From positions 23,801,086 to 23,865,085 of the forward strand of contig NC_089594.1 in assembly GCF_019320115.1 (NCBI RefSeq): a DNA stretch of 64,000 nt, given 5' to 3'. The stretch is from Miscanthus floridulus (Eukaryota > Streptophyta > Magnoliopsida > Poales > Poaceae). Position 1 is the first letter of the stretch. Each line of letters begins with the position of its first letter. The translations under genes and the position numbers were made by a program. Below are positions 22,200-32,581 of the stretch, one piece after another. The notes beneath the pieces were generated by a model, which was not told where the DNA came from, made no database searches, and worked only from the letters and a program-made list of their open reading frames with translations.

Positions 22200-23484
22200 G
22201 CTTGCTGGAGGTTTTGGAGAAAGGTCCGCGGTCGTGGACCATCAGGGCTAGAACTCCGGTCGCTGCTGCGTGTGTCTCGGTTCGGCCTGAGCCGTGCGTA
22301 GACAGGCGGTCGGTACGGAGCGGTCCTCAAGTCAAGGCGAGGTGCCAACGTGGCCTCCTATGCCACGCTCGGTGGCCATCGTGGTGATTGGGTGGAGCGA
22401 CTCATCTGCTGCGTCCCTATTCCCCAAGTGTGGAGTGAGATCACGAGTTGGTGTCGCGATACGGAGCTCTTCGCTTGTTATACGGTGGTGGTATCCACTA
22501 GTGCCTGGAGGTTTCGGTGGATCACCTATTCATGAGGGTCGTTCAGCTCGGATAGGCCACGTAGAAGCATTGCCGCGGCGGCAATGTTCCGACTAGCCCG
22601 AGCAAACTATGGGGGATCGGTCCCCCTGTCCATGGTGTTGCACTGAACCTGACGGGCGTGACCCCGGGCACCGCTTGCTGGTCTATGTGCACGAGGCGCA
22701 GTGTGGTGCGCCGAGCGCGCTAGCGCAATCGGTGGCTGATGCAGCCACTGTTGTCGTAGTGCCTCACGTGCTCCCGTGTGAGCTCGGGGGTCTCCGCACG
22801 GGATTCCGGTGAGGTGTGAGTCTGTGAGGACTCTGCTTCTGCCGGTGGGTATCCCGGAGCATTCGCCATGGCGCACTCCTAGTATGGACAGTGGCTAGGT
22901 GCCATGTCGCCGATGCTGGAGCCGTGACTCTCGCCATCGTCATCCATGAGGTCGAGGAAACAGGTGGGAGCATAGCTCGCCATTCCCACGAATTCGGATG
23001 CAAGAGGGGGTGGCGCTGGCATCCTTCGGAGCCCCTGGGCGTATGCGTCCATGGAAGACGCGAGGCCATAGGGGAACCGGTCGCATGGTGGTCGCATCGG
23101 GGACAACGGGGTTCCTCCAGGAAATCGGCGAAAGATAGAGAATAGTAAGTAAATAACAGCATGTACATCACTCACAGCGGGGTTTGAGCAGAGAGTTTGC
23201 TTGGAATAAAGCGCAGATGTCGCGTAGTCGAAGTCATGTGTCCCAGAGTGGCGCCCCTCTGACAGGTGCCGAGACGTGAGCCTCCTCACGGAGATGTAGT
23301 ACGCCGAGTCGGTCAGCAACGAAGTCCAGGCTTCTGAAGAGAAAGGCCTAGGATGGCTCGAAGATGGGTGGAACCCGCATCCCAACCGGTGGGGGAGCAG
23401 GAAACTCGAGCGAGCTGAAGTGAATCGAATCGCCAGAGCCCACCATGGCGAGGGTGGCGGAAAAGTGGGCCATCCGATGACCAA
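22200..23484 (-). pseudogene. gag: gypsy gag, N-terminal part (split by a nested element)
   Basis: The minus strand starts shortly after the primer-binding site. In one frame it gives a leader with SIHFSSLEF and, after a frame change, SLDFVADRLG (about 23320-23440). These resemble the leader at 880-1119. Downstream the frame is broken repeatedly, and the gene is cut at 22199 by the gag-only element; it resumes at 11352. Open stretches of 201 and 135 codons here are in mixed frames, and none is a clean gene. It is a decayed Gag with no enzyme domain visible. Confidence 0.55.
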
Positions 23485-23504
23485 AAAAGTATTGAACGTA
23501 TAGC

Positions 23505-23527
23505 GTCTTCCCCACGGACGGCGTCAA
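23505..23527 (-). other. Primer-binding site of the pol-less gypsy
   Basis: After the LTR end CACCGACA the minus strand reads GTTGACGCCGTCCGTGGGG. This resembles the TGGCGCCGT-type site common in grass gypsy elements, usually ascribed to Asp-tRNA. One or two bases differ from the form I remember. Confidence 0.6.
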
Positions 23528-23528
23528 C

Positions 23529-24762
23529 TGTCGGTGCAGAAAGTGACCAACAAGTAAATATTTATAGGTGGCCTAGCACTCAATGACACAGGATTTATAC
23601 TAGTTCAGGCAACATGCCCTACGTCCAGTTTGAGTCGGTCGGTGACTTTATTCTTGAGCCCAGGTGCTCGAAGTTTGCAGTGGGGTTACAAACGAGAAGG
23701 AGAAAGATGGGGTGCGTGAGTGGTCCGGTCGGCCCCGGTCGGAAGGGCCGAGAGTGATAGGAGCTCCTCTATGAGCTAAGTGTTCAAGCGTGTGCTTGAG
23801 GTCCGAACCTGACGGTTCTGTGGTTGTAAGCTAGTGAACTTGATCGATCTAGATTAGCTTGTATGAACTTAAATCAACTGAGTCTCTTGGGAGACAACGC
23901 ATCTCCTTTTATAGATGAAGGGGATTGCCTTATAAGTGAGAGAGAGAGAGAGAGAGTTCGTATGCTTCTAAGTCTTGTTGCCCACGTTGGTGGGTACAGG
24001 AGGATGGTAGGTGCCGACAACACTGTTGGATGTCAGTTGTATGTGGGAGGTTACGTCGTCTTGTTTTGGGTATGACAGATGTTGGCACCTGCATATATTG
24101 TTGATGCCTAGAGGCATATGAGGAGTTTCACCACGTTCACTCGGTATGGTAAATCCCAACGCCCACAACACTGTCGATGTCCAGAGGCATGTGGGGGGCC
24201 TTACCGTATGGGAGTTAACGACGTCCACAATAATGTAGAGGAAAATGTCGGCGCCCACAATACTGTTTGTGTCAGGGTGGTTGCAGAGTACTATTTCTGT
24301 AGGTGACAGGGTACGGTCTCTGGTATCATGGTTTGACTTGAGCATCTTGCTTTGCTTTCTCCGTTCGTTCCCTGGTCCTTTTCGGGCGGACGTCCCCGGT
24401 CGGTCGGTCCTAGTCGTCTCTGGTTGCGCCAGTCGGAGAAGAGCAGTGAGCAGGGTCTTTGCATACCCCGGTCGAAAACGTGGAGTCGGAGTTGGAGGTA
24501 GTGCTTTGCCAGGCCTTCCAGTCGGAGAGACCGTCCGAAGGCAGCTGGAGACCGAAGTGAGCGCTCCAGTCGGAGAGGTGGGCCGAAGTCGACAAGCGGG
24601 CGCTATTTCTCCTCGGTGAGACCTTCCGGTCAGTGACTGGACCGCCCTTCTGGCCTGTTGTTTATACTCTTGGTCCGGCCCATGAGTTGCGTGCTGTCTG
24701 CTTGGGTCGAGCCTTTGCGGGGAAGCCGGTCCGTGAGGGACCCTAGATTTATGAACCCAACA
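23529..24762 (-). repeat. 5' LTR of the pol-less gypsy
   Basis: 1234 bp, partner of 7836-9087. A TATA-like TATAAAAGG on the minus strand is near 23906-23914, followed by a GA microsatellite at 23938-23957. It ends AACCCAACA at 24762, next to the target duplication GATTG. Confidence 0.85.
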
Positions 24763-24852
24763 GATTGAAACCAACAAATTGGCTAGGTCAGAAAGATCGG
24801 CTATTGGAGATAGCCGAACCAAATCGTTCCCCAGCGGAGTCGTCAAAAAGTG
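24763..24852 (-). other. Start of the outer gypsy interior, with primer-binding site
   Basis: The minus strand reads TTTTTGACGACTCCGCTGGG about 3 bases after the LTR end. This resembles the TGGCGACTCCGCTGGGGA-type site of a grass gypsy group. It links to 6377-7835 across the nested gypsy. Confidence 0.55.
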
Positions 24853-25719
24853 TGTTGACGCTTAATTAGGTCACACACTCGATAAGGAGCTAGATCGCTC
24901 AATGTAGGGCCTAGCCAATTTTGGGATGGGCCGACGCCTAGGGGATGTCCACGTATAGACCTTGTGCCTCCAGCGATGAACGCGATACGCAAGACACATC
25001 GCCGGAGGAGCCTTGCCGGGAGCGCGATACGCAAGACAAGCCGGCGAGGTCTCTTGAGACCCGAAACCACCACACGCCTGGGAAGGACCCCGTCAGGGCA
25101 TGCGGTGGCTATGGGCTGCACTAGCCGGCTTGACCGCTCTAGAGCGTCGTCGTCGTCGATCCTCTAACCATGCAGCACCGACAAAGAACGAGGAGAAGAG
25201 GTAGATTGGAAAAAAGAGGTAGTAGATTGATTTGTTGTGTTTTATGTGGATTGGATAGATTGGAACTCAATCGGTCATGATCGTCTCATATATAGAGAGG
25301 GGATGGTCTTATCCTAGTAGAAAACCTCTTCAAGACCTATTTTCTAAGTTTCACACGAGTTTGGAATAGTTTGGATTGGAATCCAAAAGGCCAGATCCGA
25401 ACAGGATTTTTAATTAGGTCTGCCGAAAGTTCTGACCTCCGTCGGAACTTCTGACCTTTGTCGGAACTCCTAACGTGGGGATAACCTGGACACCCAAGCA
25501 AGTTTTTTCAGGCTTCCTGGAAGTTCCGACACCTGTTGGAACTTCCGACTTGGATCGGAACTGCTGTCAATGGAGCAATCTTCCTGAGGACATAACTCCT
25601 TCATGCGGACTCCAAATTAAACATTGTTTTTTTTTACTATCTCGACGAGATGAACTCAATAATGTAGTCTGTTTCACATTTTGACAACTTCACAAAATAA
25701 ACAATTTTAGTTGTCAACA
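24853..25719 (-). repeat. 5' LTR of the outermost gypsy element
   Basis: 867 bp bounded by TGTTGAC and GTCAACA, perfect 7-bp inverted ends, with the primer-binding site on its left. A TATATA motif (minus) is at about 25287-25294. The segment 25415-25565 carries several TCGGAACTTCCGA-type palindromes like those in the gag-only element. No matching 3' LTR is found, so the element is truncated on the left. Confidence 0.65.
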
Positions 25720-26745
25720 ACTCCTTCCCTTTATTTTTTTTCCCTGTGCACCAGGGCATATCATATGATTATTACGTGGTCTATCTACGTGCGCCCGCGG
25801 TTGACCCGACTGTACTGTGTCGTGTGCATGCACGGCAATCGGCAAACAGCAAGGTAATGGTAAAGGCAAAGGCAGCTCGTCTTCCTGCGCTAGTATCTTC
25901 AGATCAAGTTAGAGCATCATCATGCGTGCTAGTGTTGCTGGGTACCCGGTACCGCATCATATCAGCCCCCCCAGCCAGCACCGAACGAACGAACGCTGCG
26001 ACGCCACTCGCGCCCGCCCGCGGCCCGCCCGCCTCCTGAAAAGCTTCTCCCTGCTGATACACTGCCCCAGTCCCAGGCTCAAAGCACAAGGCCGTATGCT
26101 GCAGCACGCACGCACCTTCTTCAAGATATGAAAAGAAACACAGCTAGTACTCCTTGCACCCGTACGTGTATAACTTACATTGGTTCACGTTCATCATGAG
26201 AACGTTTGTTACATTCCACAAAAAAAATGGCATGATCGAACTGCCACCTTTCTTGGTCGGTCGGTTGCAACATGAACAGACCACGGGCCGGGTACTCGTT
26301 GATACAAAACCATGGAGTATAGAGCAGCGTACCGGCCTGAATGAAACTCGGCCATTAGTCCCAGGCTCTCAGCTTCACATTTCACAACACTCACCGACTG
26401 CCCATAGCGAGGTCGCGAACGAAACAGAGCAGGTCACGCCGTCTGATGATTGAAGAATGGTCCAGTCTATCCCTGTCTCACCTTCTGAAGATAGACAGTT
26501 GTTTATGGTCCTCCTGTGTGCATGCTCTGTTTCAGCGATGAATGCCCATTCAGATCGTTTCATACAAATAAAGATCTCCCTCTTCTCTTTCTCTCTGTGG
26601 CCTAAGACTCTTCTCTTTATGCTTGAGCCTGAGCCTGAGCTGCCTCATTCAGACACCAGTATTAATTTATTACTTCGAGCCCGCCAGTACTCCTCCGAAG
26701 GGTAAATACAGTACCGTTGAACTCAGGCTTTGTTTACTCTACCAA
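25720..26745. other. Intergenic sequence, no gene seen
   Basis: Short open frames on both strands (up to 99 codons) are unrelated to known domains and have no consistent codon bias. GA/CT- and T-rich runs occur. I see no convincing gene, RNA or repeat. Confidence 0.5.
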
Positions 26746-26974
26746 GGCCCTGTTTAGTTCCCAAAATTTTTCACTCCAAAGTGTCACATCGAATCTTGCA
26801 GCACATACATAGAGTACTAAATGTAGACGAAAAAAAATTAATTGCACAGTTGGGTAAAAAATCGTGAGACGAAACTTTCGAACCTAATTAGTCCATAATT
26901 AGACACTAATTATCAAATACAAACGAAGTGCTACAGTAGCCAAAGCCAAAAAAATTCGTCAACTAAACACGCCC
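26746..26974 (+). mobile_element. Tourist-like MITE, family B copy 1
   Basis: 229 bp with inverted ends GGCCCTGTTTAGTT and GGGCGTGTTTAGTT (read back). The core contains ATTGCACAGTTGGGT, CGAAACTTTCGAACC and TGCTACAGTAGCC, also present at 30303-30533 and 50341-50582. TAA follows on the right and CAA precedes on the left. Confidence 0.8.
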
Positions 26975-27776
26975 TAAGATAACGTTTGGATTGTGGGAAA
27001 TGAGGCCTGGGATAGGGATATGAGGCTAGATGGAAATCATATCCTGTGTTTGGTTCATGGGTAAGGGAAATAGTGAGGGAAATGGATAGGGAAATGCATA
27101 CCCACTGGTGGGGGTGGGTTACGCGTGGGTTATGGCGTTGGCCGTCGGCGACGAACGGCGCCCAGACCTGCACAGCTGCCGCTCGCCTCGCGCCTAGGCC
27201 GTTGCCGGAGCCACCCCTCGCCACGCACCTAGGCAGCCGCCAGATCCACCTCACTCCGATGCGGGAGTAGCTGCTCAACCCGTACGGCTGCTCACGTCGC
27301 GGCTGAGCCAGAGCCACCACTGGAGGACAGAGCCCTGGCATCCGTGCTTGCTCGTGGGCCTTCATTTGGCGGTGATTGAGGACCATGGGAGATGTTGAAT
27401 CAGGCGGAGAAAGGAGCGGCGCACGTCTCGGCGTTGGAGCAGAGATAGTGAAGGTGCAGATGATACGGAAGTTTTTGTTTTGATTTTTTTATTTACGTGG
27501 GCTCCACGGAGTATACTTTTCCAAATGGCACTAACACGGTGGGCCGGCACGGGCACGGCACTAAAAAGCACGGCCCAGGCCTGGCCCAGCCCGGCCTGCT
27601 TCGTGCCCATGCCTGGCACGGCCCGGCAGCAGTGCCGTGCCTAGGCTACCACCTCGACCCACTAGCACGGCCCAGGCACGGCACGGCTAACAGGCCGGCG
27701 CGGCCTTGGCACGGATCTAGCAAAGGAGGGCCGTTGATCCCCTCCCCCACATCCTTCATGACCGTTGGATGGGTCG

Positions 27777-27786
27777 ACTATATAAG
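27777..27786 (+). promoter_or_regulatory. TATA box of the hAT transposase unit
   Basis: CTATATAAGC is followed by CGAAACCCTAG and a CT-rich leader with TCTCTC runs (27820-27910). The second hAT copy has the same order (TTTATAAG near 57326, then CCCTAAATCC, then CT-rich). Confidence 0.5.
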
Positions 27787-28363
27787 CCAGCGCCCCCACG
27801 CCGCCCCGTATCGACGAAACCCTAGCTCATTTGTTTCCAGCTCCCTCTCTCTCTCTCCTGTCTCTCGCTCTAACCTCTGCGAGCGGCTCTCTCCTCTCTT
27901 CGTCTCCCTCTCCGGTGGTGTCTCCTCTCTTCTTCTCGCCCTCCGGTGGCATCTAGAGCCACTACTGGCCGGCACGGGCACATGGCTCGGCCTCGTCTTG
28001 ATCTCGCCTCGTTGATGTAGCCTTGTCGTCCACCTCATCGTCTCATTCGTCACCGTCGTCGATCTCACCGGGCCCCCGGCAACTCTGGTGCTCCGGATGT
28101 CGGTAAGTTGAGCTTTGCTCCCCTCCAGATCTGGCTCTTCCTCTCTTATCTCCTCCTGGATCTCGATCTGATGTGCTCCCCTACTATAGGTCCCCTCTTG
28201 ATTCGCATCCGTCGAGGAACCAAAGGGCCGGATCCCGCGTCGTCGACGTCGCCGGCGTTCCCGGTGCTTCAGCCGCCAAGGTACTGTAAACCCTAACCCT
28301 AACTAGATCTGCTACTGATTCTTTGTTTATGTGTGAAGCCGTTGAGGAACCGGGCACCGGTGA

Positions 28364-29205
28364 GTGACGATGGCCCGCTCCTTCGACGAGACCGTTGAGG
28401 TCAGTGCCAACGATGAGAGGCGGATGTGCGGGCTAGCCGGAGATGACGACGAGGATGACCTGCGCGAGGACCTGCTCTCACTAGTGGTGGCACTGGTCAC
28501 CTCACTCGTCATAGGGACAAATGTGTTAAGAGGTGTGAGAAAACTTGCATGACTTAGTCTTAGATATCTTTTAATCCTGATGGTAGTATGCATACTTGGG
28601 AGTACTGTCCTATTGTTGCTCGCACTGAACTGGTTCGATTGTTTTCTAGACTTGATGTGCCTATCTGTATGGGTGAAACTAATGCTTTTTATGTTTACAA
28701 TAAGTATGAGGAGAAATTTGGATCTGTTAGGTTGAGGAGGACTGTCCCTCCTAACCTGTCTGGTAAGAAAAGATCTGCTTAGGATGAGATTTATGATGAT
28801 GATGAAGGTGATTGTTCTACAGGTGGTATCCATCCTCTATCTAGTACTCTTAATCTGTCTAGACATACCTCTGCAATTGCCCTGCTGCATGCTGCAAGTT
28901 CTTCTAATAATAATACTTCTGAACTGGTTTCCTACTTGGACTGTGACACTGTTAGCCAGTTAGATGATGATTTTAACCTGTTGAACTGGTGGCATGAGCA
29001 CAAACTCACTTATCCAGTTCTGTTAATCATGGCTAAAGATATTTTAACTGGCAGGATAATCAAGGAGCGGCGGAGGAGGCTGAAGGCTGAGATGGTGGAG
29101 ATGCTCACCTGCATCAAAGACTGGGAGGCAGCAGAGGCAAGGATGCAGCACAATGTGGAAGACCAGGAGCTTGAAGAAGCATTTGAAGAACTTTATTTTG
29201 ATTAG
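28364..29205 (+). pseudogene. hAT-family transposase, decayed and internally deleted
   Basis: The region 28588-29205 is one frame with a single internal stop (TAG, 28780-28782). The C-terminal part has FNLLNWWHEHKLTYPVLLIM (about 28972-29030), then LTCIKDWE, which I recognise as the hAT dimerisation region. In intact hAT proteins a serine-rich SESAFS-type segment separates these two blocks. Here they are joined after AKDILTG by a Lys/Arg-rich stretch, so that segment is missing or replaced. An upstream 62-codon open stretch at 28364-28552 may be an exon; GTAAGT- and GTACTG-type splice donors occur at 28102 and 28281. The protein would be a nuclear cut-and-paste transposase, but this copy lacks most of the catalytic core and is non-functional. 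Confidence 0.6.
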
Positions 29206-29875
29206 TTATCTTAGTTATCATTTATGTACTAGACTGTAATATGCTGGACTTATGAACTTTGATTTAAGGACAATGAACTTAAAAGGAGCTGGGCTGTACT
29301 CTTTTTTCCCTGTCTAGGGTTTCTCACAAGGGTGAGTTTTACGTAGACAGGTTTTTAATGAGACAGCCATTGCACTAAAGCTCCAATAAAATTTTATTTT
29401 GTTCTCTCTGGTCTGTTTCTGTGTTTGTGATCTTCTGAAGTTTCTATTAAAGTTTGAACTCGTATCTCTGCTGTCAAAGTGTGATCTTCTAAAGTTATGT
29501 ATTGTATAAGTTTCTGTTAAAATTCTGAAGTTCTGAGGTGTTTGGCACTTTTAGTGTCAGTGCCGGCACGAGCACTATGGGTTGCCGTGCCCAGTGGCAC
29601 GACATGGCATGCCTAAGCCATGATAGTGCCATGCCTGGGCAGCTGAGTCGGCACGGCGGCACTATCAGGCACGGCACGGCTAACATGCCGTGCCTGGCCA
29701 TGCCTGTGCCAGTGCCGTGCCGGGCGCCCGTTTGACCATATATACCATGGAGTAACCCTATCCCAAAAACAAATAATCCAAACATGGGTTACGGAAGAAA
29801 TATCATCATCTCTTTCCCTAACCCACCTCATGCCATATCCCTATCCCATACCACATGAGGATCCAAACACCACCC

Positions 29876-30165
29876 GAAGTTTAGTCTCTATCCCATCAGA
29901 TGTTTGGACACATATATGGAGTATTAAATATAGATTAAAAATAACTAATTATACAGATTGTGACTAATATGCAAAACGAATTTTTTAAGTCTAATTAGGC
30001 CATGATTTGACAATGTGATGGCACAGTAAAGCTTAATAAATTCGTCTCGGGGAGTACCTAGGATTTCTGTGATTTATTTTATTATTACTATTCGAATCCG
30101 AAAACTCCGATGTGACACCCGATATGATACCTCTAAACTTTAGTCCCTAGATTTAAACAAGGCGT
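29876..30165 (+). mobile_element. Degenerate Tourist-like MITE, family B copy
   Basis: It shares ATATGGAGTATTAAATATAG, CTAATTAGGCCATGATT and an AAACAAGGCGTG end with the other family B copies, but with many changes. Boundaries are approximate. Confidence 0.45.
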
Positions 30166-30302
30166 GAACTAACCATGGTTGCTTGGGGGCTGCCTGTATC
30201 ATCAATTCATATACTATTCATTCACCAACGCTGAATAACCATTAACCGGTGCTCCATGTACTAGCAACATTCATTTACTAGCTCCCTTGCAACATGTAGT
30301 AA

Positions 30303-30533
30303 GGACCTGTTTAGATTTAAAAAATTTTGTGCAGTACCTGTCATATTAAATCTTGCGGCATATGTATGGAGTATTAAATGTAGACGAAAAAAACACTAAT
30401 TGCACAGTTGGGTGAGAAATCGCGAGACGAAACTTTCGAACCTAATTAGTCCATAATTAAACACTAATTACCAAATACAAACGAAATTGCTACAGTAGCC
30501 GAAACCAAAAAAATTTTGGATCTAAACGCGCCC
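30303..30533 (+). mobile_element. Tourist-like MITE, family B copy 2
   Basis: 231 bp, ends GGACCTGTTTAGAT and GGGCGCGTTTAGAT (read back), flanked by TAA on both sides (30300-30302 and 30534-30536). The 3-bp TAA duplication is the hallmark of PIF/Harbinger-type (Tourist) MITEs. It lies about 570 bp downstream of the OFP stop codon. Confidence 0.85.
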
Positions 30534-30539
30534 TAAGTG

Positions 30540-31107
30540 CCATGCAGTATGAGCAGAAACACCTCGCAAATCTTCATTAGCAGCATACTTACATACGTAC
30601 ACAGATAATAAACATAAACCAGACCTGCTTCTAAATCACTCACGCTGCTACTACTTCTTCAGGGACGACCTTCATCCAAAACAAAAAGGCCAGCCGAACA
30701 CACACACACATACTGCTATGCTGCTTGCTGCAACATAGCTAGTAATATAACACTGAGCAAGCTTAGCGAGCTAGCAAACAAAGCAAAGAAATCACAAGAC
30801 AGACCCAAGAAAAGATGAACTGACAAAGCACACTACACTACAAGGACCTGCTGGACAGTGGACACCTGGTACTAGTAGCTACTGGTAAATACTACTAATC
30901 CTTTGTGAAGCTAATAATACGGTGGTTTAATTTCTCCTTCACGAGATCCTATCACCACCCGGCGGAAGAGGCAAGAGGGCAGAGGCGGACATGACCCCTG
31001 CAGCAGGTGGAGCCTGGAGCGCATCGCCGGCCGGGTGGTGCCAGGATCTCGGGACCAGAAGAGAGGCACCGGCATGCACGAGCTCCCTCGCTCGCGAGCC
31101 CATGTCG
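30540..31107 (-). other. Probable 3' UTR and downstream flank of the OFP gene
   Basis: There is no coding domain. The sequence is AT/AC-rich (a short ACACAC run near 30700) between the OFP stop codon and the MITE. A polyadenylation site could not be placed with confidence. Confidence 0.35.
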
Positions 31108-31863
31108 TCAGTAGTGGTAGTGGTAGTCGTAGGCGTGCTGCGGCGGCGGGGGAGCGGTAAGCTGCGCGCAGACCTCGGCGAAGGCGGCGAGGATGGCGGC
31201 GTGGTGGCGGGGCGCGTTGAGCGCGAGCAGGCGGCGGAGCATGCAGCGGAGGTCGTCCCAGCCGCAGAGCCCCATCTCCACGACCATCTGCACCATGCTC
31301 TCCCGGAAGTCGGCGCGCGGGTCGGAGGACTCCTTCTCCACGGCCACGCCCACGTCGCCGCCGTCCTCGCCTGCCGCTGCTTCCGCCGCAGACGCCGCCG
31401 CCGCCGCCATCTTCTCGTACCGCTTCTTCCTCCTGCCCTGGTGGCCTCCCTGCTGCTGCCTCCTCCTGCTCGTTGCCACCGCCGCAGGCGCCTTGGAGGC
31501 CGGCGGGTGCTTGGCGACGGCTGCGGCGGCGGCGGCGGGGTTGTAGTTGTAGGAGTAGGCGGAGTAGTTGGAGTAGGAGGAGTGGGTGGTGGTGAAGGTG
31601 GCGGCGGAGGCGGCCGAGGAGGCCGTGGAGGCCGAGGACGGGAAGAAGCCCGAGGAGGAGCGGGAGCTGCTCCGCGGCGGCGGCTGCGGCGGCTTGGGCG
31701 ACGGGCGGAGGAAGGACGGCAGCTGGCTGAGCAGCCTGGTGGTGGCCCGGCGCGGGCGGCAGCCGCACCCGGCGTCCACCACCGCCACGTGCCGCCACGA
31801 CCGCCCCACCGGGAACTGCAGGCTCCCGCCCCGCCGCGCCCTGGACGCCGACGACGACGACAT
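31108..31863 (-). CDS. OFP: OVATE family protein (OFP), probable transcriptional repressor
   Basis: Intronless 251-aa ORF, the only convincing cellular gene here. The OVATE domain covers about residues 176-235 near the C-terminus: DPRADFRESMVQMVVEMG, GWDDLRCMLRRLLALN and AILAAFAEVCAQL. This matches the family in order and spacing. The N-terminus has VAVVDAGCGCRPRR followed by LLSQLPSFLRP, also typical of OFPs. The middle is low-complexity: Ser-, Tyr/Asn- and Ala-rich, with a basic RRKKRYEK patch near residue 145. OFPs are plant-specific nuclear proteins. They repress transcription, often with TALE homeodomain partners, and affect organ shape and hormone responses. Length (251 aa) is normal. 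The ATG at 31861-31863 is 145 bp from a TATA box. GC content is very high, as in many grass genes, giving long false frames on both strands. Which OFP paralogue it is cannot be told. Confidence 0.93.
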   Translation of the reverse strand: MSSSSASRARRGGSLQFPVGRSWRHVAVVDAGCGCRPRRATTRLLSQLPSFLRPSPKPPQPPPRSSSRSSSGFFPSSASTASSAASAATFTTTHSSYSNYSAYSYNYNPAAAAAAVAKHPPASKAPAAVATSRRRQQQGGHQGRRKKRYEKMAAAAASAAEAAAGEDGGDVGVAVEKESSDPRADFRESMVQMVVEMGLCGWDDLRCMLRRLLALNAPRHHAAILAAFAEVCAQLTAPPPPQHAYDYHYHY

Positions 31864-32006
31864 GCCGGTGGTGCGGGAAGGGAATGACTGGCTGGCCGAG
31901 GTAGCTGGACGGAACGACGCCTAGCGGCTACTGCGGGCAACCTCTCTTGTGCATGTGGCTGGCTTTTGGGTGGATGGTCGGCGGTGAGCCGTGGTAAAAA
32001 GGCGCC

Positions 32007-32014
32007 ATTTTATA
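32007..32014 (-). promoter_or_regulatory. TATA box of the OFP gene
   Basis: The minus strand reads TATAAAAT, about 145 bp upstream of the OFP ATG. Transcription would start near 31975-31985, with a 5' UTR of about 115 nt. The upstream promoter space before the first MITE is only about 330 bp. Confidence 0.6.
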
Positions 32015-32344
32015 CGCACGCGAGATCTGGGTGACACTGACACGAGAGGGGTACGTGGGCCCGCCATTAGTACTGGTATACTACTCCGTATGCATGTGTA
32101 CAGCTGGCGGGTTGCGCTCCTGCTTGTTTTTTGCCCTTGGGGCTCTCGCCTCGCTCGCTGACGCTCATCGTTCCGTTCCCCTGCGGCTTGCTGTTGACTT
32201 TGACCGTCCTGGATCGTTTGCTCCTCCTGCCAGCGCAATGTCTACGCGCACGGCACGCTGCGGCGGCTACGGGTACGGTCTGCAAAGTGACGAACAAATA
32301 AATAGAATACTCAGTAGAAAAAAAAGAGTTGACGTCAGGGGAAA

Positions 32345-32477
32345 GTGAACGGTTGGCTGGTTCGTATCGTTGTTGGTTCGTGAAAAAGTACTGCTGACTA
32401 GTTTATGTGAGAGAAAGCTACTGTTCCGGCTAGAAATTTATGATCGTTTACGACAAGACACAGCCAAACGACCAGGC
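32345..32477 (+). mobile_element. MITE, family A copy 2 (OFP promoter region)
   Basis: It has the core TATGTGAGAGAAAGCTACTG and GATCGTTTACGACAAG, with ends GGTTGGCTGGTTCG and TGGTCGTTTGGCTG (read back). It is degenerate, and boundaries are good to within several bases. It lies 480-615 bp upstream of the OFP ATG. Confidence 0.6.
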
Positions 32478-32581
32478 TTATATCGATGGAGAGCCAAACC
32501 GTATACACTAATAGTATTCTACTCCCTCTGTTTTAAATCACATGTATAGTTGTGCTAGTCTTTAGCACGCATCTTTAGGTG

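Larger units (their letters stand above)
7836..24762 (-). mobile_element. Non-autonomous Ty3/gypsy element (gag only), interrupted
   Basis: Both LTRs are present (7836-9087 and 23529-24762), each reading TGTCGGTGCAG...AACCCAACA on the plus strand. The flanks are GGTTG (7831-7835) and GATTG (24763-24767), a 5-bp TSD with one mismatch. The primer-binding site is on the right and the polypurine tract on the left, so the element lies on the minus strand. Without the nested element (11358-22194) the interior is only about 3.6 kb: a decayed gag split by the insertion, then about 1.9 kb of repeats. No protease, RT, RNase H or integrase signature is seen. It would have depended on a related autonomous gypsy. 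Confidence 0.85.
27525..29740 (+). mobile_element. hAT transposon with GGCACGGC-rich subterminal repeats
   Basis: Both ends are packed with GGCACGGC, GGCCCGGC and GCCGTGCC words (27535-27720 and 29560-29735). This is typical of the subterminal transposase-binding regions of hAT elements. A transposase-like open region lies between. The same design occurs at 57130-58009. Terminal inverted repeats and an 8-bp TSD could not be fixed by eye. Confidence 0.65.
26979..29876. mobile_element. Older inverted-repeat transposon split by a hAT element
   Basis: The left end reads CGTTTGGATTGTGGGAAATG then GGGATAGGGATATG. Read back from 29876, the other end gives TGTTTGGATCCTCATGTGG then GGGATAGGGATATG. 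The two halves (about 26979-27130 and 29745-29876) look like the arms of a MITE-like element separated by the GGCACGGC-rich hAT sequence between them. Exact ends and TSD are not resolved. Confidence 0.5.

Noticed and set aside
22879..23484. 201-codon minus-strand open frame as a cellular gene
   Set aside because: It begins at the gypsy gag leader right after the primer-binding site and mixes frames. It is part of a decayed gag.
28287..28303. AAACCCTAACCCTAAC as an interstitial telomere
   Set aside because: Only about two units. It is a telo-box-like motif in the hAT leader or intron, not a telomeric tract.
30911..31940. Long overlapping open frames of 295-333 codons on both strands over the OFP locus
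   Set aside because: They come from very high GC content and few stop codons. Only the 31108-31863 minus frame has a recognisable domain, and the others are Arg/Pro/Gly-rich with no motif.
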